From positions 1 through 14,143 of the forward strand of contig JALVUT010000113.1 of the NCBI GenBank assembly GCA_027035445.1: a stretch of 14,143 nucleotides of DNA, read 5' to 3'. The notes below the pieces were generated by a model. The model was not told the DNA's origin. It did not search any database and worked only from the letters and a program-made list of their open reading frames with translations. Positions 5,428 through 10,929 of the stretch are shown here, one piece after another. The position numbers and the translations under genes are program-made. Every line of letters begins with the position of its first letter. Within the stretch, counting starts at the first letter, position 1. The DNA is from Thermococcus sp. (GTDB taxonomy: Archaea > Methanobacteriota_B > Thermococci > Thermococcales > Thermococcaceae).

Positions 5428-6360
5428 ATGGAGGAGGTAGCGTACGGTGCGAGTAGGGTTGTTGAGAAAGCTTCTCACCCTCACGTGGTTTCTGTTTCCA
5501 AGCCCCCCTGGAGCAATAATGAGCACTCTGGGGGGTTGGAAAGGTTGATAGTTCAACTGGGAGCAGGAAAAGGGGAGTTCTCCGAAGCGATGGGTATTCC
5601 ACGTTCCATAGGCTGTATCGGGAACAACAGGTTCATCCTGCACAGGGAACCCCTTAGCGTGGAGCGGCTCCATGAGATTATCTTCGAGTTCTCAAAAATG
5701 GGGGGAAAGGAGCTGTGGCTGACCAACTACGATAATGTTGAGTATCTGATGGCAATGGCATCTTACGCCTTGGAACTGGAGATCCCTGCCGTCTATGCGG
5801 TTCTGCGCTTGGAGGATGTTGAAAAAGTCAGTCCCATTGAAGGGGCGCACTTTATCGCGGAATTCAGGTACTCCCCCGAAAAATTTGAGGAGCTGGAGGG
5901 CAATACCTGGCTTTACGGGGCTCTTATCATGGCTACCGCGGCCCAGTATGAGGATATACTGAACATTAGAACCAGTTTCGCCGGTGAGGTGTACATTGAT
6001 GTTCTCTACCCGGGTTCCCTAAGAAAAGTTGACTTCAACCTGCTTGAACTTAAGAGGACACTTAACTTCAGTGATGATAAGTACCACGACTGTCTCGCTG
6101 GAACCGTGGCCCTCACTGCAGACGGCTACTTTCTGCCCTGCCCGCTTCTCAGGAAATATGTAGTTGCCGATGCAAAGGAGGAGGGGTTAAGGGGGGCACT
6201 GAGGAAGAAGCGCCTTAAATCCTTCTGGAAACTTACGAGGGACAGTTTTGATGGATGCAGAAGGTGCCCCTTCAAATATCTGTGTCACGACTGCAGGGCG
6301 CTTGAGTACCAAGCAACGGGAGAAATAGATGGTGTGGAGTACTGCCTGATGCTCCTTTAA
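5428..6360 (+). CDS. SPASM-domain protein with a degenerate radical SAM domain (no CX3CX2C)
   Basis: This 310-residue protein has a complete C-terminal SPASM domain: C222-X10-G233-X4-C238, then C277-X2-C280-X5-C286-X2-C289 and C306. These are the seven cysteines that hold two auxiliary 4Fe-4S clusters in peptide-modifying radical SAM enzymes. Residues about 74-215 resemble the TIM-barrel part of such enzymes (REPLSVERLHEIIFEFSKMGGKELWLT). The CX3CX2C motif for the SAM cluster is absent: the region where it is expected reads GIPRSIGCIGNN, with C63 alone. The frame is intact, so this is not a simple frameshift. The ATG at 5428 follows GGTGG; the GTG at 5419 overlaps that SD. The product may be a redox or scaffold protein, or a partner of another enzyme. 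The strong promoter and upstream repeat suggest regulated, high expression. The fold is fairly sure; the function is unknown. Confidence 0.8.
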   Translation: MEEVAYGASRVVEKASHPHVVSVSKPPWSNNEHSGGLERLIVQLGAGKGEFSEAMGIPRSIGCIGNNRFILHREPLSVERLHEIIFEFSKMGGKELWLTNYDNVEYLMAMASYALELEIPAVYAVLRLEDVEKVSPIEGAHFIAEFRYSPEKFEELEGNTWLYGALIMATAAQYEDILNIRTSFAGEVYIDVLYPGSLRKVDFNLLELKRTLNFSDDKYHDCLAGTVALTADGYFLPCPLLRKYVVADAKEEGLRGALRKKRLKSFWKLTRDSFDGCRRCPFKYLCHDCRALEYQATGEIDGVEYCLMLL

Positions 6361-7283
6361 AATTCGAGTATCGAACGATAACCGCTTCCGTCTTTTTTTA
6401 CCCTCCTTGAGAACCTGGTCTTCTGGTTCCTATCGTTGAGCTCCTTGAAGAGGGGGTTAAAGTATTCAATGACCATTTTATCCACAAATCTGCTGAACTC
6501 AAGAACCTTTCCCCCTAGGTCCTCACTCGATGAAAAGTACCACTCGAGGGAATAGCCGTACTTGGGGAGCACTCCAACTGCTATCTCATACTCCTTAAAC
6601 CTCTCCAGGACGTCCTCGTTGAGCTCCTTTGTGAACCCGATAACGGCCCTGTCGTGAACATTCGCGTCAACGAAGGCTGAAAAGCCGGAGATTATTCCGA
6701 GTTCTATGAGCTTGTTCATCATGAATTTCACTGTCGGCCTCGTCTTTCCAAGGGCCCTGGCTATCTCAGTCACCCTTGTCCTCGCATCCCATTTGAGGAT
6801 GTCCAGCAGGATGGCGTAGTCGTAGTTCAGGTTCCACTTCCCCCACTTTTCGGCCTTCTTTTTCTGATCCCTTGTGTAAGCCCGGACTTCGTAGTATTCA
6901 AAGTCGTCCGAGTACTTCGAGAGCATCTCGTCTATGTATCCAACCTGGTCGGTGGGAACATAAAACAGTATTGAAAGACCGTTTTTAAATCCGAAGGTCG
7001 GGCTCGCGTAGCCGACAAAGGGATTCTGGGTTATCCTCCTCCCCACTTCGAGAAGTCGATCTGAGGGGACGCTCAGGAACCCCATGAAACTCTTCAGACC
7101 GAGCTTTCGTATGTTCATTGTCGCGTTTACCGTGATGTACTTCCCGTAGTACCTGTCGTAGGTTCTTTTCAATCTGTAATAATCGAGTTCCTCTTCCTTG
7201 GCTATTCTTTTGAGACTGTCCAAGGGGTGTTTCTGGAGGATCTCCACGAGGAATTCGAGCTCTTCCATGGAGGGTTCTCCCAT
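6357..7283 (-). CDS. Tandem Lrp/AsnC-like transcriptional regulator
   Basis: The 308-residue protein looks like two Lrp-like halves. The first has a weak helix-turn-helix (about residues 6-45) and an alpha-beta domain (about 48-130). The second has a clearer winged helix (about 150-197, including VTEIARALGKTRPTVKFMMN and KLIELGIISGF) followed by another alpha-beta domain (to about 280). The tail is basic (FSRRVKKDG). The doubled arrangement is unlike ordinary 150-residue Lrp proteins and could bind DNA as a pseudo-dimer. The start at 7283 has GGGTGAG about six bases upstream. It converges with the SPASM gene with a four-base overlap and diverges from the kinase gene, so these are the first targets to consider, together with itself. 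The AhbA/AhbB siroheme decarboxylases have related folds, but I see nothing here that favours them. Confidence 0.75.
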   Translation of the reverse strand: MGEPSMEELEFLVEILQKHPLDSLKRIAKEEELDYYRLKRTYDRYYGKYITVNATMNIRKLGLKSFMGFLSVPSDRLLEVGRRITQNPFVGYASPTFGFKNGLSILFYVPTDQVGYIDEMLSKYSDDFEYYEVRAYTRDQKKKAEKWGKWNLNYDYAILLDILKWDARTRVTEIARALGKTRPTVKFMMNKLIELGIISGFSAFVDANVHDRAVIGFTKELNEDVLERFKEYEIAVGVLPKYGYSLEWYFSSSEDLGGKVLEFSRFVDKMVIEYFNPLFKELNDRNQKTRFSRRVKKDGSGYRSILEF

Positions 7284-7306
7284 TTTAACTCACCCAATTT
7301 CACGGG

Positions 7307-7328
7307 AAAAGGTTATATCGGTTATCGT
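7307..7328. promoter_or_regulatory. Shared divergent promoter with a GGTTAT direct repeat
   Basis: On the plus strand AAAAGG precedes TTATAT (about 7312-7318), a promoter for the kinase gene starting at 7351. On the minus strand the same bases read GATATAAC, about 30 bases before the regulator ATG at 7283. GGTTATATC at 7311-7319 is followed directly by GGTTATCGT, a direct repeat that could be a regulator site. A regulator bound here would affect both genes at once. Confidence 0.45.
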
Positions 7329-7350
7329 ATTAAATTTTCCGGTGGTGGCC

Positions 7351-7839
7351 ATGGTGAAGATCGATGTTGTTGAGATTGAAAAACCAGAGGGCGTTGAGGC
7401 AATCATCGGTCAGGGGAACTTCTCGGTATTCACCGTTGATGACCTCGCCAAGGCCCTTCTGACCGCCGTTCCTGGCATAAAATTTGGCGTGGCCATGAAC
7501 GAGGCCAAGCCTCAGCTGACTAGGTTCACCGGAAACGACGATGAACTCGAGGGGTTGGCCGCCAAGAACGCAGTTAAAATCGGTGCCGGTCACGTCTTCA
7601 TCATCCTGATGAAGAACGCATTCCCCATTAACGTTCTGAACGTGATCAAGGGGCATCCTGCGGTGGCCATGATCTACGGGGCCAGTGAGAACCCCCTGCA
7701 GGTCATAGTTGCTGAGACTGAACTCGGTAGGAGTGTCCTTGGAATCGTTGACGGCAAGGCTGCAAGAAACATAGAGACGGAAGAGCAGAAGAGGGAGCGT
7801 AGGAAGCTCGTTGAGAGGATAGGTTATAGAATAGACTGA
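7351..7839 (+). CDS. Adenosine-specific kinase family protein (DUF355)
   Basis: The 162-residue product matches the small archaeal/bacterial family annotated as adenosine-specific kinase, a compact cytoplasmic protein known mainly from structural work on nucleoside/nucleotide binding. Recognisable parts are the N-terminal [46 protein letters not shown] (split over residues about 45-67), a central [20 protein letters not shown], and [28 protein letters not shown] near the C-terminus. The length is normal for the family. The ATG at 7351 has GGTGGTGG upstream; the frame stays open back to 7198, but that part overlaps the divergent regulator and has no SD. The next gene, a nucleotide pyrophosphatase, follows after 47 bases with its own weak TATA, so the two may share a nucleotide-related job or simply be neighbours. 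The biochemical role in this organism is uncertain. Confidence 0.85.
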   Translation: MVKIDVVEIEKPEGVEAIIGQGNFSVFTVDDLAKALLTAVPGIKFGVAMNEAKPQLTRFTGNDDELEGLAAKNAVKIGAGHVFIILMKNAFPINVLNVIKGHPAVAMIYGASENPLQVIVAETELGRSVLGIVDGKAARNIETEEQKRERRKLVERIGYRID

Positions 7840-7848
7840 GGCGACAAC

Positions 7849-7856
7849 CTTTTATC
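7849..7856 (+). promoter_or_regulatory. Candidate TATA box of the XTP pyrophosphatase gene
   Basis: CTTTTATC is centred about 34 bases before the ATG at 7887, leaving room for the GGTGAT site at 7879-7884 only if initiation occurs near 7876-7878. The following pyrimidine-rich stretch could also end transcripts from the upstream kinase gene. Confidence 0.35.
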
Positions 7857-7886
7857 GTCTCCCTCTTCTCTTTCCTCGGTGATCTT

Positions 7887-8441
7887 ATGAGGCTTGCGTT
7901 CATCACTTCCAACCTCGGCAAGGTGCAGGAGGCCAAGAAGTACTTCGAGCCCCTCGGCGTTGAGGTATACCAGCTCTACTTTGAGTACCCCGAGATACAA
8001 GCCGATACGCTTGAGGAGGTCGCGGAGTATGGTGTTGGGTGGCTGGCCGGGCGTATCGATGGACGTTTCTTCCTCGATGACTCGGGACTTTTTATAGAGG
8101 CCCTTAAGGGCTTTCCAGGGGTCTATTCGGCGTACGTTTACAGAACCCTCGGCATTGATGGGATCCTCAGGCTGCTGGAGGACGCGGGGGACAGAAGGGC
8201 ATACTTCAAGAGTGTGATAGCTTACTGGGACGGAGAACTCCATCTCTTCACGGGTAGGGTGGATGGGGAGATAACGACGGATAGACATGGAAGCGGCGGC
8301 TTCGGCTTTGACCCCGTCTTCAAACCGACGGGCTTTGAAAGGACGTTCGCCGAAATGACAACGGAGGAAAAGAACAGAATCTCACATCGAGGAAGAGCCT
8401 TAAAAGCCTTCTCAGAGTGGCTAAAGGAAAACCTTAAATAA
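7887..8441 (+). CDS. XTP/dITP pyrophosphatase (RdgB/HAM1 family)
   Basis: This enzyme hydrolyses non-canonical purine triphosphates (XTP, ITP, dITP) to monophosphates and pyrophosphate, keeping them out of DNA and RNA. The 184-residue product shows all family signatures: [10 protein letters not shown] at residues 7-16 with K12 and E15, [11 protein letters not shown] (36-46), DDSGL at 64-68 with the metal-binding and catalytic Asp residues, FPGVYSA (76-82), GFGFDPVF (138-145) for base recognition, and [18 protein letters not shown] (154-171). The length is typical. The start has GGTGAT three bases upstream. It follows the adenosine-specific kinase gene closely and precedes an Lrp regulator by about 55 bases. 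Nothing odd is seen. Confidence 0.93.
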   Translation: MRLAFITSNLGKVQEAKKYFEPLGVEVYQLYFEYPEIQADTLEEVAEYGVGWLAGRIDGRFFLDDSGLFIEALKGFPGVYSAYVYRTLGIDGILRLLEDAGDRRAYFKSVIAYWDGELHLFTGRVDGEITTDRHGSGGFGFDPVFKPTGFERTFAEMTTEEKNRISHRGRALKAFSEWLKENLK

Positions 8442-8471
8442 AGATATCCCTCAAACTTCAACAGTCTAAGT

Positions 8472-8480
8472 TGTATAAAT
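8472..8480 (+). promoter_or_regulatory. TATA box of the Lrp/AsnC gene
   Basis: TGTATAAAT is a good archaeal TATA match. Initiation would be expected near 8500, at or just before the ATG at 8497, implying a leaderless or nearly leaderless message. It also makes the ATG at 8479 unlikely, since that codon overlaps the TATA box itself. Confidence 0.45.
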
Positions 8481-8496
8481 GACGAAGGGGGTCGCG

Positions 8497-8949
8497 ATGG
8501 TTTCCTCACTTGATAGCACCGACATGAGGTTGTTGAAGGAGCTTAATGAGAACGCAAGGGAGAACATAGCCTCGCTGAGCAAGAAACTGGGAATCCCGAG
8601 GACTACCGTCCACTACCGCATTAAAAAGCTCGTTGATGAGGGGATAATAGAGAAGTTCACAGTGAAGCCCAACTACAAAAAGCTGGATCTTGGAACCACT
8701 GCTTTTATCCTTGCCAGGTACGACCCCGAGTACGGCCTGAACCAACGTGAGGTGGCCCAGCGTATAGCGGCCCTTGAAGGCGTCTACGAGGTTCACATAA
8801 TAGCCGGTGAGTGGGATCTGCTCATAAAGGTTCGCGCCCCAAGCTCCGAGGAGGTCGGTAAAATAGTTGTCGATAAGCTCAGGGGGATAAGGGGAGTCGG
8901 CCAGACGGTTACCATGGTCTCATTCGTCACGGTCAAGGAGGAGCTGTGA
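8497..8949 (+). CDS. Lrp/AsnC-family transcriptional regulator
   Basis: The 150-residue product has the standard layout: an N-terminal winged helix (about residues 5-52, LDSTDMRLLKELNENAREN, then SLSKKLGIPRTTVHYRIKKL and VDEGIIEKF), a linker, and a C-terminal RAM/effector domain (about 65-145, including EGVYEVHIIAGEWDLLIKV). Such proteins form dimers or octamers and often respond to amino acids. I chose the ATG at 8497, preceded by AAGGGGGT, over the in-frame ATG at 8479, which sits in the probable TATA box; the difference is only six residues. It is a single gene with its own promoter. Its regulon cannot be told from the window. A C/D box sRNA candidate begins six bases after its stop on the same strand and may be cut from its 3' untranslated region. 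Confidence 0.88.
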   Translation: MVSSLDSTDMRLLKELNENARENIASLSKKLGIPRTTVHYRIKKLVDEGIIEKFTVKPNYKKLDLGTTAFILARYDPEYGLNQREVAQRIAALEGVYEVHIIAGEWDLLIKVRAPSSEEVGKIVVDKLRGIRGVGQTVTMVSFVTVKEEL

Positions 8950-8955
8950 AGCCCG

Positions 8956-9013
8956 GGGCGATGATCGGCGTTCTCCTTTCTGATTACGTGATGATGCGAG
9001 GAAAGGTGAGCCC
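8956..9013 (+). ncRNA. C/D box guide sRNA (2'-O-methylation guide) candidate
   Basis: Archaeal C/D sRNAs guide 2'-O-methylation of rRNA or tRNA with fibrillarin, Nop5 and L7Ae. Here a stem GGGC (8956-8959)/GCCC (9010-9013) closes box C ATGATCG (8961-8967) and box D GTGA (9006-9009). A 12-base guide (8968-8979) leads to box D' CTGA (8980-8983), then TTAC, a perfect box C' GTGATGA (8988-8994) and an 11-base guide (8995-9005). Spacings fit the family. Boxes C and D depart from consensus together: position 6 of C is C instead of G and position 1 of D is G instead of C, which keeps the base pair between them, and the stem, three-base bulge and GA pairs of the kink-turn remain. It lies in the convergent gap between two genes. 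I cannot name the targets. Confidence 0.65.
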
Positions 9014-9849
9014 TACATAACGCAGCACTCGTAAATTATCTCGACGTCCCTCACCTTTTTTGCCCACTCAACAATTCTCCTCGGTGGGTTTGTCAGTCTG
9101 TCGACACCTGCCAGAACCGCGCCCCTATCAAAGTCAAGGCGCCATCCTCCAGTTGGTCTCATGCAGCCTATGCTTATCTCACCCTCGAACTTCTCGCGTG
9201 CGTATCTTACAACATTAAGACTCTCCTCAACGCCCGGTTTTGGGACGTTCTCCATTTCTGTCCCCTTCGTTGGAATCAGAACGTCCAGAACGAGGACGTC
9301 TATCGGGTACTGGAGTAGGATGTTTATAGCCCTGTACTCCCAGCCGATCCTCCCGAAGTCGAGGCCTATGGTTATGTGCGGCGCGACCCTGACGCCTGCC
9401 CCCGTCAGGAGATCCAGAACCCTCAGGTAGTCTTCCACGGTTCTGTTGATTTTGTACACGCGTTTTATGACATCATCACTACCAACGAAGTCGAGGGAGA
9501 CGATATCAACGTATTCAGCCCATTTAAGGTCGCTCTCGTCTATGAAGCCGACGTGGGCGTTGAGCTTGAGGCCCGTTCTCCTCTTTACCTCTTTTATCTC
9601 CTCTGCATGCCTGTCAAGGGGTACCTTCAGCCTCGGATCCATGCCGCCACTCAGGAGGCAGCCGGTGTAGCCTTCCCTTTCAAGGTTGAGACAGTATTCG
9701 AGCAGTCCTCCCGTGGTCGGTCGTCTCATCCCTTGGAGGTAGTGCCTCCCGCAGTGGGCGCAGTTGAGGGCACAGGCACTGCCGGTTACAGACACGGATG
9801 GAAACTTGATACCAGGGATATAGATTTTAAGTTTCTTTCTTTCCCTCAT
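9013..9849 (-). CDS. Radical SAM protein, biotin-synthase-like archaeal family
   Basis: The 278-residue product has a classical SAM-cluster motif, C26-X3-C30-X2-C33 (GSACALNCAHC), near the N-terminus, then the barrel with CLLSGGMDPR as the SAM-binding GGE-like element, KLNAHVGFIDE, VDIVSLDFVGSD and APHITIGLDFG. The C-terminal IGCMRPTGG and the final ECCVM carry extra cysteines that might hold another cluster. The overall pattern matches the uncharacterised biotin-synthase homologues of archaea; one half of the two-part archaeal lipoate synthase (LipS1/LipS2) comes from such proteins, so that is a candidate role but not proven here. The ATG at 9849 has AGGTGA five bases upstream; the GTG at 9858 overlaps that site. 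It converges with the Lrp gene, and the sRNA candidate fills the gap. TATA-like GATATAC at about 9881-9888 (minus strand) could drive it directly. Confidence 0.82.
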   Translation of the reverse strand: MRERKKLKIYIPGIKFPSVSVTGSACALNCAHCGRHYLQGMRRPTTGGLLEYCLNLEREGYTGCLLSGGMDPRLKVPLDRHAEEIKEVKRRTGLKLNAHVGFIDESDLKWAEYVDIVSLDFVGSDDVIKRVYKINRTVEDYLRVLDLLTGAGVRVAPHITIGLDFGRIGWEYRAINILLQYPIDVLVLDVLIPTKGTEMENVPKPGVEESLNVVRYAREKFEGEISIGCMRPTGGWRLDFDRGAVLAGVDRLTNPPRRIVEWAKKVRDVEIIYECCVM

Positions 9850-9858
9850 TCGATTCAC

Positions 9859-9972
9859 CTATTGCAGGGGATTGCAGGGGGTATATCCCCATTCTCCGGG
9901 GGTTAGTAAGGATGTGGGGGGTGAAGCCCTCCGGTCCCATCGGATATGAATCTCAAGCTTTCCGCTCTCCAT
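9859..9972 (-). CDS. Possible 37-codon ORF just upstream of the radical SAM gene
   Basis: On the minus strand an ATG at 9972 preceded by GGGGGTC opens a frame of 37 codons that ends with a TAG touching the AGGTGA of the radical SAM gene, an arrangement that would couple translation. A TATA-like TTATAT at 10006-10011 would start transcription near 9984, about 12 bases before the ATG. The peptide is rich in Pro, Trp and Arg at the centre and end (IHIRWDRRASPP, GEWGYTPCNPLQ) and has one Cys. It might be a real small protein, a leader peptide, or chance. Confidence 0.3.
   Translation of the reverse strand: MESGKLEIHIRWDRRASPPTSLLTPGEWGYTPCNPLQ
9861..9880. repeat. Tandem direct repeat ATTGCAGGGG x2
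   Basis: Two perfect adjacent copies of a ten-base unit sit just upstream of the ribosome binding site of the radical SAM gene (minus strand). They could be a duplicated regulator site or a slippage product. They also form the last codons of the possible small ORF at 9859-9972. Confidence 0.6.
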
Positions 9973-10005
9973 TTTGACCCCCAGAGAGAAAACTTGAAGT
10001 TGGGG

Positions 10006-10011
10006 ATATAA
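10006..10011 (-). promoter_or_regulatory. Candidate TATA box upstream of the small ORF/radical SAM gene
   Basis: GGTTATATCC on the minus strand fits an archaeal TATA element, with initiation expected near 9984. It is the outer of two candidate promoters for this gene; the inner one (GGGGATATAC at 9881-9890, minus) would exclude the small ORF from the message. The BRE of neither is strong. Confidence 0.35.
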
Positions 10012-10050
10012 CCGTTGTGGAACAACTTTGGGAAAGGAAGGGAAAGGGGC

Positions 10051-10929
10051 TCACTTCTTCTTAACCCTGTGGAGTGGCCACCAAGCCCTATCGCCGAAGA
10101 GACTCATCATGGCGGGCCCTATAAAGTAAACTGCCATCATTGCCGTCAGCAACACACCAAAGGCGAGGGCGAACCCTATCTCTCTTGTTCCCCAGGTGCC
10201 ACTGAGCATCAATGAGCCGTAGGTCGTTGCCAGCACAGCCGCAAGTCCTATCACCAGGACATCCATGGTTCCGGCTGCGACCACGAGAGAGTCTAGAGCG
10301 GAGCGGCGCTCAAACTCGTCCCTTGCTTTGACGAGGTAGAAGCTGTTGTAGTCTATGCCGACTCCCATGAGCACGACGAAGACCATCAGCGGCAGGAACC
10401 ACATCACCTCCTGCCCGAATATCCTCTCGAAGAGCCACGTCGAAACCCATATGCTCGTCATCACCCCGAGGAAGATCGTGGCCATCGTCGATAGCACCGC
10501 CGGCATCCCTCTCAGCGTCGGTATCAGTGAGAGGAACATGAGGAGCAGGGCCACCGGGAGAATCCTGTGCCAGAAGATGTTGTTTATTTTATCACTGAGA
10601 TCCATTGAAAGGGCCGCACTCCCCCCGACCATCGCTTTCTTCATCCTTCCGTTCTTTCCGGCAAAGCCCTTTACGTAGCTCCTCAGCTCTTTGACAAGCT
10701 CTTTGGCCTCGTTACTGTCGGAGTTGTACTTCCCTGAAACCTGAATCAGTACATCCCTCCCGTCCTTTGAGATGTAGCGCGAGCCGCCGAGTGATCTGAT
10801 ACTTTTAACGCTCAGATTGGTTATTGGTTCCCCGTATGGCATAGTTGGCGAGTAAACCGTGGTGACTCCTTTGAACTTTGATATCCCCTGGCTGATCTCC
10901 TGGATTGCCCTGAGATCCGAATCATCTAT
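10051..10929 (-). CDS. C-terminal part of an RND/MMPL-family transporter, separated by a frameshift
   Basis: This segment continues the large gene to its right after a one-base frame break. Read from 10929 it gives 292 residues: first IDDSDLRAIQEISQGI and the rest of the second extracellular domain, then five or six membrane segments including VVLMGVGIDYNSFYLVKARDE, the same GxGIDY motif seen in the first half. It closes with WWPLHRVKKK, matching FWWPRRLKR at the end of the first membrane bundle. The first ATG downstream of the break is at 10842 (263 residues), but no SD is seen before it, so separate translation is unlikely. Together the parts make a normal two-fold RND protein of about 1363 residues. 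It is therefore either a broken gene, a sequencing error, or a gene rescued by slippage in the G run. Confidence 0.8.
   Translation of the reverse strand: MDDSDLRAIQEISQGISKFKGVTTVYSPTMPYGEPITNLSVKSIRSLGGSRYISKDGRDVLIQVSGKYNSDSNEAKELVKELRSYVKGFAGKNGRMKKAMVGGSAALSMDLSDKINNIFWHRILPVALLLMFLSLIPTLRGMPAVLSTMATIFLGVMTSIWVSTWLFERIFGQEVMWFLPLMVFVVLMGVGIDYNSFYLVKARDEFERRSALDSLVVAAGTMDVLVIGLAAVLATTYGSLMLSGTWGTREIGFALAFGVLLTAMMAVYFIGPAMMSLFGDRAWWPLHRVKKK

Noticed and set aside
7198..7350. N-terminal extension of the kinase back to 7198
   Set aside because: The extension overlaps the divergent regulator gene, lacks an SD and does not look like the family; GGTGGTGG marks the ATG at 7351.
8479..8496. ATG at 8479 as the start of the Lrp/AsnC gene
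   Set aside because: It overlaps the TATA box TGTATAAAT and has no SD; the ATG at 8497 fits better, though a six-residue difference cannot be settled.
9877..9897. GEWGYTP shared between the possible small ORF and the tailed protein (codons at 1096-1116)
   Set aside because: Seven residues with different surroundings and only partial DNA similarity; probably coincidence.
10842..10925. Independent gene starting at the ATG at 10842 or 10925 after the frame break
   Set aside because: The 10925 frame is the same as the upstream one and gives no transporter sequence; the 10842 ATG has no SD, and transporter sequence continues upstream of it.
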